The translations under genes and the position numbers were made by a program. This document shows positions 39,858 through 46,257 of a stretch of DNA of 46,257 nucleotides, piece after piece (the first letter of the stretch is position 1; every line of letters starts with the position of its first letter). The stretch spans positions 1 to 46,257 of the forward strand of contig JAEWYO010000021.1 in NCBI GenBank assembly GCA_023395595.1, given 5' to 3'. This stretch comes from Bacillota bacterium (lineage in GTDB: Bacteria > Bacillota > Clostridia > Christensenellales > CAG-138). The notes under the pieces are model-generated. The model saw only the letters and a list, made by a program, of their open reading frames with translations. It was not told where the DNA came from and made no database searches.

Positions 39858-40908
39858 TCAAAAGCAATCAGCCGAATATCAAAGAATTCAGCTGCGCGAA
39901 CCAATCTCAAACACCAACTTGCTGCTGATCATCACGGTTTGCACATTTGTTGGCATGTATGGAATGGCGATGTCGGTCTGGGGCGGCGGGTTCCTCAATC
40001 CGCAGCAGTTTCTGGATCTCTTCAACAACAATTCATTCCTGATCGTTGTCTCCTGCGGCTTGACCATCGTCATGATCGCAGGCGGGATCGACATCTCCGT
40101 CGGCGGCATCACGGCGCTGGTCACAATGGCTTGCGTGGTTTATCTTGACGACAAAGGCGGCAGCGTGGTCGGGTCCATGGCGCTTGCGCTCGGCATCGGC
40201 ACGGCGTTTGGCCTCGTGCAAGGATTGCTGGTGTCATACCTTGAGATTCAGCCCTTCATCGTCTCGCTGGCGGGAATGTTTTTTGCCAGAGGCATGACGA
40301 CGATCGTTAGCGTGGCGCCCCGCACAGCAGAGCATGAGCTATTCATGGCGCTCAAGGAATTCCGTATCGTCATCCCCGGTATCGGCTCCTATGGCAAGAC
40401 GGGCAACTTCATTCCAGCGCGCATAGAGCTCGGCGTGGTGATCGCCATTGCGGTTGTGGTGCTGGTGTTCTTTGTGCTCAAGTGGACACGATTTGGCAGA
40501 AACCTCTATGCCATCGGCGGCAACAGCCAGAGCGCGCTGATGCTCGGCATCAACGTCAAGCGCACGCGGTTCTTCTCCTATCTACTCTGCGGCGTGCTCA
40601 GCGGTATCGGCGGTTATGTCTACCTGCTGCATACGGGGGCTGGCAACGCCAGCAATGCCAGCGCAGCGGAGATGCAGGCGATTGCCTCCGCCATTATCGG
40701 CGGCACGCTGCTTACCGGCGGCGTCGGGAACGTGATCGGTACGCTCTTTGGTGTGCTCTCGCTCAAGACGATCAACAACATCGTCATCGCCTCCGGCCTA
40801 AGGGAGCCATATTGGCAGAGCATTACAACGGGCTTGATGCTGTGCTTCTTCATCCTGCTGCAGAGCGTGATTCTCCGAATCCGCGAGGGCGGGGTCAAGC
40901 GAACCTAA
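39847..40908 (+). CDS. Sugar ABC transporter permease 2 (YjfF-like)
   Basis: A 353-aa CUT2 permease, partner of the protein encoded just before (11-nt overlap). Blocks include CGLTIVMIAGGIDISVGGITALVTMACVVYL, GLLVSYLEIQPFIVSLAGMFFARGMTTIVS, GRNLYAIGGNSQSALMLGINVKRTRFFSYLLCGVLSGIGGYVYLLHTGAGNAS and EMQAIASAIIGGTLLTGGVGNVIGTLFGVLSL. It completes the transporter. Location next to the arabinose cluster suggests arabinose, arabinofuranose or galactofuranose as substrate. Confidence 0.92.
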   Translation: MQNNQKQSAEYQRIQLREPISNTNLLLIITVCTFVGMYGMAMSVWGGGFLNPQQFLDLFNNNSFLIVVSCGLTIVMIAGGIDISVGGITALVTMACVVYLDDKGGSVVGSMALALGIGTAFGLVQGLLVSYLEIQPFIVSLAGMFFARGMTTIVSVAPRTAEHELFMALKEFRIVIPGIGSYGKTGNFIPARIELGVVIAIAVVVLVFFVLKWTRFGRNLYAIGGNSQSALMLGINVKRTRFFSYLLCGVLSGIGGYVYLLHTGAGNASNASAAEMQAIASAIIGGTLLTGGVGNVIGTLFGVLSLKTINNIVIASGLREPYWQSITTGLMLCFFILLQSVILRIREGGVKRT

Positions 40909-40922
40909 TCGAATATGCATAC

Positions 40923-40960
40923 AAAGCGGCTTCTACGGCGCGTTCGGGGAAGCCGCTTTC
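40923..40960 (+). terminator. Probable terminator after the transporter operon
   Basis: AAAGCGGCTTC pairs perfectly with GAAGCCGCTTT over a 15-nt loop; the T tail is short. Confidence 0.6.
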
Positions 40961-41116
40961 CCATGTAAACCGGGAAAGAGCATAATTATAAAAATTCTTG
41001 GTATATATATTATATTTAGCTTTCCTAATGGCTTTGTTTGTGTTATATTTCTCGCTAAAGAAAATGCAAACACGTTGTATGAAACAATAAAATCGCGAGA
41101 GAACAGGAGGAAGCGG

Positions 41117-42199
41117 ATGGAACAGCCAAGATACCTGATCCTGGAAAACGGACGGGTGTTTCGCGGGCGGGCGCTTGGTGCCACGGGCCAGGTGATCGCC
41201 GAAATTGTGTTTACAACCGCCATGACCGGTTATCTGGAGACGTTGACCGACCCGAGTTATTACGGCCAGATGGTGGTTCAAGCGTTTCCGTTGATTGGAA
41301 ATTATGGTGTCATTCCCGCTGATTTCGAGGCGGAAAACCCCGCATTGCAAGCGTATATCGTTCGTTCCTGGTGTCAAGTGCCTTCCAACTTTCGTAGTGA
41401 AGAAGACCTTGACACTTTTTTATTGTCCAAAGGGATCGTGGGGCTTTGGGACATTGACACCCGCGCACTGGTGAAGATCATCCGTGAATACGGTGTGATG
41501 AACGCACTGATTACCGACGATCCCGCGCCGGACGCGGCGACGCTCCAGCGCCTGAAGAATTATCGCCTGACTAACGCGGTGCGCGCGGTCAGCCGCATGC
41601 AGGCGCAGACGCTGCACACCGAAGTAAGCAAGCGGCACGTCGTCCTCTGGGACTTTGGCGCAAAGCGCAACATTACAAACGAACTTGTCAAGCGCGGATG
41701 CGATGTCACGATTGTGCCCGCCGGCACGACGGCGAAGGAGATTCTAGCATATCAGCCCGACGGCATCATGCTCTCCAACGGTCCGGGCGACCCGGCGGAG
41801 AATACGGGCGTCATCGCTCAACTCAAAACCCTCTGCACGGCAAACGTGCCGATCTTTGGCATCTGCCTGGGACATCAACTGCTTGCGCTTGCGCGCGGCG
41901 GCGAGACGATGAAGCTCAAATACGGCCATCGCGGCGCGAACCAACCCGTGCAGGAAACCGAAACGAAGAAGGTTTACATCACGAGCCAAAACCACGGCTA
42001 CGCGGTGAAGACGGATTGCCTGCCAGAGCAATCCCGCGTGAGCTTCCAAAACCTCAACGACGGCACCTGCGAAGGGATGGAGTATCTCGACATCCCAGCG
42101 TTCTCGGTGCAGTTTCACCCTGAGGCGTGCGCGGGCCCGCTGGATACGCGCTATCTGTTTGATCGATTCATCGAGCGGATGGACGGCGCACGCGGCTAA
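41117..42199 (+). CDS. carA: Carbamoyl-phosphate synthase small subunit
   Basis: A 360-aa glutamine amidotransferase that frees ammonia from glutamine for CarB. The N-terminal CPSase domain (YLILENGRVFRGRALGATGQVIAEIVFTTAMTGYLETLTDPSYYGQMV) is followed by a class I amidotransferase domain with the catalytic Cys 250 in IFGICLGHQLLALA and the His 334/Glu 336 pair in VQFHPEACAGP. The ATG at 41117 has AGGAGG eight bases upstream; an upstream in-frame ATG at 41075 has none. The AT-rich 150 nt upstream hold no promoter I can name with confidence and no PyrR-type leader. It lies 48 nt before carB. Confidence 0.96.
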   Translation: MEQPRYLILENGRVFRGRALGATGQVIAEIVFTTAMTGYLETLTDPSYYGQMVVQAFPLIGNYGVIPADFEAENPALQAYIVRSWCQVPSNFRSEEDLDTFLLSKGIVGLWDIDTRALVKIIREYGVMNALITDDPAPDAATLQRLKNYRLTNAVRAVSRMQAQTLHTEVSKRHVVLWDFGAKRNITNELVKRGCDVTIVPAGTTAKEILAYQPDGIMLSNGPGDPAENTGVIAQLKTLCTANVPIFGICLGHQLLALARGGETMKLKYGHRGANQPVQETETKKVYITSQNHGYAVKTDCLPEQSRVSFQNLNDGTCEGMEYLDIPAFSVQFHPEACAGPLDTRYLFDRFIERMDGARG

Positions 42200-42247
42200 G
42201 GAAGACGGTAGCAAACAACGCTTTTTTTCGACAGAAGGAGTACCAAT

Positions 42248-45200
42248 ATGCCACTGGATCAAAACATCAAGCGCGTGATGGTGATTGGCTCCGGCCCGAT
42301 CGTCATCGGTCAGGCGGCGGAGTTTGACTACGCGGGCACGCAGGCTTGCCGCGCGCTGCGCGAGGAGGGGATTGCGGTCATTCTCGTCAACTCCAACCCG
42401 GCGACGATCATGACCGACCGCGCGATGGCGGATCATATCTACATCGAGCCGCTGACGTTGACCACGCTCAAGCGCATCATTGAAAAGGAGAAGCCGGACA
42501 GCCTGCTCTCCACGCTCGGCGGACAGACGGGGCTGACGCTCTCCATGCAGCTCGCGCGGGATGGATTCCTTGCCCAGCATAACGTCCGCCTGCTCGGCGC
42601 AAACCCGGAGACCATCGCAAAGGCAGAGGATCGGCAGCTCTTTAAGGACGAAATGCTCAAGATCGGGCAGCCGGTGATCCCTTCGCTGGTGGTCACGGAG
42701 TTAAACGATGCGCTGCGCTTTGCCGAGGAGATCGGCTATCCCGTGATCGTACGCCCGGCGTTCACGCTCGGCGGCAGCGGCGGCGGCATTGCGCAAACAC
42801 GCGAGGAGCTCGCCGAAATCGCGACCAACGGTATCCGCATGTCGCCCATCCATCAGATTCTGGTCGAAAAATGCATCTCCGGGTGGAAGGAGATCGAGTT
42901 TGAAGGCATGCGCGATAAAAACGGAAACGTGATTACGATTTGCAGCATGGAGAATTTCGATCCCGTCGGCGTACACACGGGGGACAGCATCGTCATCGCG
43001 CCCGCCGTCACGCTCAGCGACCGCGAATATCAAATGCTGCGCTCCGCCACGCGAAACATCATCGATACCCTCGGCATCGAAGGCGGATGCAACTGTCAGT
43101 TTGCGCTGCATCCCACGAGTTTTGACTATGCGGTAATCGAGGTCAACCCGCGCGTTTCCCGCTCCTCCGCGCTGGCTTCCAAGGCGACGGGTTACCCGAT
43201 TGCTAAAGTTGCAACCAAGATTGCAATCGGCTATACACTCGACGAGATTCAAAACGCGGTCACCGGGTCAACCTCCGCCTGTTTTGAGCCCGCGCTGGAC
43301 TATGTCGCGGTCAAGCTGCCGAAGTGGCCGTTTGACAAGTTTGTCTATGGCCGCCGCACGCTCGGCACGCAGATGAAAGCCACGGGCGAGGTGATGGCGA
43401 TCGGGCCGACGTTTGAGCAGGCGATCATGAAGGCGGTGCGCGGCGCGGAGATTTCACAAGACAGCCTGAACATGGCAAAGCTCTCCGGCAAGACGAACGA
43501 GCAAATCCACGCGCTGCTGCACAATTGCGACGACGAGCGGCTGTTTGTGGTCTTTGAAGCGCTCAAGCGTGGCATCCAGATGGACGAAATCCACGCGATC
43601 ACGATGATCGATATCTGGTTTCTGGCAAAGCTTAAGCATCTGGTCGAATTCGAGCAGTCGCTCGTTTCCGGCGGATTGACCGAAAATGCGTATCGGGAAG
43701 GAAAAAAGCTTGGCTATCCCGACCGCGTGCTCACGCGGATCAGTGGGCAGCCAATTCAAAAACACCTTTATGCGGGCTATCGAATGGTCGATACCTGTGC
43801 GGCAGAGTTTGAGGCGCAAACGCCGTATTTCTACGCGGACTATGCCTGCGAAGAGAACGAAGCGCAAACGTTTCTGCAAAAACACGACACGGGCAAACCG
43901 CGTGTGATCGTGTTCGGTTCGGGGCCGATCCGCATTGGGCAGGGCATTGAGTTTGACTATGCCTCTGTCCATTGCGTCTGGGCTCTTAAGCAGGCGGGCT
44001 ACGAGGTGGTCATCGTCAACAACAACCCGGAGACGGTTTCAACCGACTTTGACACCGCCGACCGGCTCTATTTTGAGCCGTTGCTGCCGGAGGACGTGAT
44101 GAACGTGATCCACACGGAGCAGCCATACGGCGTGGTGGTCGCCTTCGGCGGACAGACCGCGATCAAGCTCACGCGGTTTCTTGCGGAACAAGGCGTGCGC
44201 ATCCTCGGCACTCCGGCGGATAGCATCGACGCGGCGGAGGATCGCGAGCGGTTCGATGCGCTGTTGGAACGGCTTTCGATCAAGCGCCCGCTGGGTAGGA
44301 CGGTCAAGACCGAGCAGCAGGCACTGGAGGCGGCAAATGCGCTGGGCTATCCCGTGTTGATTCGCCCGAGTTACGTGCTGGGCGGGCAGAATATGATCAT
44401 CGCGTTTTCGGATGACGACGTGCGCGAATACATGGGCATCATCCTGCAGAAGGGAATCGACAACCCGATTTTGATCGACCAATACCTGATGGGTACCGAG
44501 ATCGAGGTGGACGCCATCTGCGACGGAGAGGAGATCCTGATCCCCGGCATCATGGAGCATATCGAGCGCGCGGGCGTACACTCCGGCGATTCCATCGCGG
44601 TGTATCCTGCATGGAACCTCACGGGTCCTCTCATTGAGCGCGTGGTAGATCATTCCCGCAGGCTGGCGCTGGCGCTCAACACGCGGGGCTTGATCAACAT
44701 CCAATACGTGATCTACGAGAGCGAAATCTACGTCATCGAAGTCAATCCCCGCTCGTCGCGCACCGTGCCGTATATCAGCAAGGTGACGGGTGTGCCGATG
44801 GTAGACCTCGCGACCCGCGCGATGCTCGGCGATAAACTCGCCGACATGGGCTTTGGCACGGGGTTGTATAAAACGCCGCCCTATGTCGCGGTCAAGGTGC
44901 CGATCTTCTCGTTTGAGAAGCTTGCGGATGTCGATATTCTGCTCGATCCGGAGATGAAGTCCACGGGCGAGGTTCTCGGCATCGGTAAAACGCGGGAAGA
45001 GGCGCTCTATAAGGGACTTGTTGCTGCGGGGTATAATATGAAGCGGCGCGGCGGCTTACTCGTCACCGTGCGGGATCAGGACAAGGCGGAGATGACCGAC
45101 GTTGTGCGTAAGCTTGCCGATCTGGGATTCACTCTCTATGCGACAAAGGGCACGGCGGCGGTGCTGCGGCAGGCGCAGATGAACGTCATCGAGGTTGGCA

Positions 45201-46257
45201 AGCTGCACGAGACCGATGGAGTGAACATCCTCAACCTCATCGAGAGCGGGAAGATCGATTACATCCTCTCCACCTCGTCCAAGGGTAGGCTGCCCTCGCG
45301 CGACAGCGTGAAGATTCGCAGAAAGGCAGTCGAGCGTGCAGTACCGGCTATTACCTCGATTGACACCGCAAACGCGCTGGCGGATAGCCTCAGGAGCCGC
45401 TATTCGCAGCACACGACGGAGCTGGTGGATATCAACCACATGCGCACGAAGAAGATTCGTCTGCCGTTTACCAAGATGAACGGCACCAGCAACGACTATA
45501 TCTACTTTGACTGCATGGAGCAGGGAATCATTGCGCCGGAATCGCTGAGCGTCTATCTTTCCGAGGAGCACGCGGGCATCGGCGGCGACGGCATCATCCT
45601 CATTGAGCCTTCCGCGGTTGCCGACGCGAAGATGCGGATTTTCAACCGCGACGGCAGCGAGGGAAGGATGTGCGGCAACGGCATTCGCTGCGTGGGCAAA
45701 TATCTCTATGACAACGGCAAAACGGCGCAGACCGAACTCACCATTGAAACCCTCAGCGGCATCAAGCAGCTCAAGCTCTATGTGCGCGGCGGGACGGTGA
45801 AGTCCGTCACCGTGGACATGGGCAAAGCAGAGCTTACACCGGAGAATATACCCGTTTTACTGGCGGGGGACAAGATCGTGTCGCGGCTGGTGGAGATCGA
45901 TGGATCGGCATACAACATCACCTGTGTTTCAATGGGGAATCCGCACTGCGTGGTGTTCTGCGACTATCCCGATTTGATGGAGATCGACAAGATTGGCCCC
46001 GCAATCGAGACTGCTCCGATCTTTCCGGATCGCGTGAATGCCGAGTTTGTGCAGGTGCTGGACGGGCATACGCTCAAGATGCGCGTTTGGGAGCGCGGCA
46101 GCGGGGAAACGCTCGCCTGCGGTACGGGCGCCTGCGCCGCGGTGGTTGCCGCGACCGAAAACGGGTTTTGCAAGAAGGGAGAGGACATCACCGTGCGTCT
46201 GCGCGGCGGAGACCTGCTGGTGCGCTACACCGATGAAACTGTCTGGATGACAGGTGA
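42248..46257 (+). CDS. carB-dapF: CarB-DapF fusion: carbamoyl-phosphate synthase large subunit joined in frame to diaminopimelate epimerase (3' end beyond window)
   Basis: One frame stays open from ATG 42248 (AAGGAG upstream) to the window edge, 1336 codons. Residues 1-1064 are a full CarB: VMVIGSGPIVIGQAAEFDYAG, first ATP-grasp GYPVIVRPAFTLGGSGGG (~163), second half GSGPIRIGQGIEFDYAS, second ATP-grasp GYPVLIRPSYVLGGQN (~700), and the regulatory MGS-like domain ending SIDTANALADSL. From Met 1065 (45440) it reads as DapF: LPFTKMNGTSNDYIYFD, GIGGDGIILIEP, MRIFNRDGSEGRMCGNGIRCVG (catalytic Cys ~1142) and ERGSGETLACGTGACAA (Cys ~1291). There is no linker or stop at the join. A weak GGTGGAT lies nine bases before Met 1065, so internal initiation is possible. 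A lost stop through one sequencing frameshift is the main alternative. Confidence 0.88.
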   Translation, partial: MPLDQNIKRVMVIGSGPIVIGQAAEFDYAGTQACRALREEGIAVILVNSNPATIMTDRAMADHIYIEPLTLTTLKRIIEKEKPDSLLSTLGGQTGLTLSMQLARDGFLAQHNVRLLGANPETIAKAEDRQLFKDEMLKIGQPVIPSLVVTELNDALRFAEEIGYPVIVRPAFTLGGSGGGIAQTREELAEIATNGIRMSPIHQILVEKCISGWKEIEFEGMRDKNGNVITICSMENFDPVGVHTGDSIVIAPAVTLSDREYQMLRSATRNIIDTLGIEGGCNCQFALHPTSFDYAVIEVNPRVSRSSALASKATGYPIAKVATKIAIGYTLDEIQNAVTGSTSACFEPALDYVAVKLPKWPFDKFVYGRRTLGTQMKATGEVMAIGPTFEQAIMKAVRGAEISQDSLNMAKLSGKTNEQIHALLHNCDDERLFVVFEALKRGIQMDEIHAITMIDIWFLAKLKHLVEFEQSLVSGGLTENAYREGKKLGYPDRVLTRISGQPIQKHLYAGYRMVDTCAAEFEAQTPYFYADYACEENEAQTFLQKHDTGKPRVIVFGSGPIRIGQGIEFDYASVHCVWALKQAGYEVVIVNNNPETVSTDFDTADRLYFEPLLPEDVMNVIHTEQPYGVVVAFGGQTAIKLTRFLAEQGVRILGTPADSIDAAEDRERFDALLERLSIKRPLGRTVKTEQQALEAANALGYPVLIRPSYVLGGQNMIIAFSDDDVREYMGIILQKGIDNPILIDQYLMGTEIEVDAICDGEEILIPGIMEHIERAGVHSGDSIAVYPAWNLTGPLIERVVDHSRRLALALNTRGLINIQYVIYESEIYVIEVNPRSSRTVPYISKVTGVPMVDLATRAMLGDKLADMGFGTGLYKTPPYVAVKVPIFSFEKLADVDILLDPEMKSTGEVLGIGKTREEALYKGLVAAGYNMKRRGGLLVTVRDQDKAEMTDVVRKLADLGFTLYATKGTAAVLRQAQMNVIEVGKLHETDGVNILNLIESGKIDYILSTSSKGRLPSRDSVKIRRKAVERAVPAITSIDTANALADSLRSRYSQHTTELVDINHMRTKKIRLPFTKMNGTSNDYIYFDCMEQGIIAPESLSVYLSEEHAGIGGDGIILIEPSAVADAKMRIFNRDGSEGRMCGNGIRCVGKYLYDNGKTAQTELTIETLSGIKQLKLYVRGGTVKSVTVDMGKAELTPENIPVLLAGDKIVSRLVEIDGSAYNITCVSMGNPHCVVFCDYPDLMEIDKIGPAIETAPIFPDRVNAEFVQVLDGHTLKMRVWERGSGETLACGTGACAAVVAATENGFCKKGEDITVRLRGGDLLVRYTDETVWMTG

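Noticed and set aside
42701..45571. Several minus-strand frames of 170-220 codons opposite carB
   Set aside because: They are shadows of the CarB-DapF frame, with no motifs or binding sites.
1..46257. Mobile elements, prophage genes or CRISPR arrays
   Set aside because: No transposase, integrase, phage gene, terminal repeats or regularly spaced repeats were seen. The only near-identical repeats are the flp genes.

Overview
The window is a gene-dense, GC-rich chromosomal segment. It most likely comes from a monoderm Bacillota of class Clostridia. Strong AGGAGG-type ribosome binding sites, lipoproteins with Pro/Thr linkers, LytS/YesN-type signalling, a GEMM-I riboswitch and a Tad pilus locus without a secretin all point that way. 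The order cannot be settled from sequence alone. No tRNA, rRNA, CRISPR array or mobile element was found.

Layout. 1-2553: a partial lipoprotein and a membrane sugar-phosphate transferase, both on the minus strand. 2554-9238: an SH3-domain lipoprotein, a split transketolase, a small GNAT protein, signal peptidase I and a secreted NlpC/P60 hydrolase. 9239-10389: a 1.15-kb regulatory region ending in a cyclic-di-GMP class I riboswitch and a terminator. 10390-19337: a Tad/Flp pilus operon (prepilin peptidase, four Flp pilins, TadE, CpaB, TadZ, TadA, TadB, TadC), followed by a DUF192 protein and a DivIVA-like coiled-coil protein. 19490-23142: a surface-glycan module (GtrA, an FAD-dependent mutase-like oxidoreductase and a GT-C-like membrane protein). 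23400-24542: a separate TadG-like protein with its own promoter and structured leader. 24628-25770: a DUF362/ferredoxin protein.

25939-31245 is an L-arabinose cluster: araR-araB-araD on the minus strand and araA divergent, with four copies of a decamer between them. 31683-35751 encodes a YesN-type response regulator, a LytS/YesM-type kinase and a substrate-binding lipoprotein, joined by 4-nt overlaps. This resembles the XylFII-LytS-YesN three-component sugar sensors of clostridia. 36070-40908 is the matching CUT2 sugar ABC transporter (binding protein, double ATPase, two permeases) with its own promoter. The whole 26-41 kb region probably senses, imports and isomerises a pentose or furanose sugar.

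41117-46257 holds carA and then one open frame that starts as carbamoyl-phosphate synthase large subunit and runs without a stop into diaminopimelate epimerase, to the window edge. This CarB-DapF fusion and the riboswitch-controlled Tad operon are the two most notable points.
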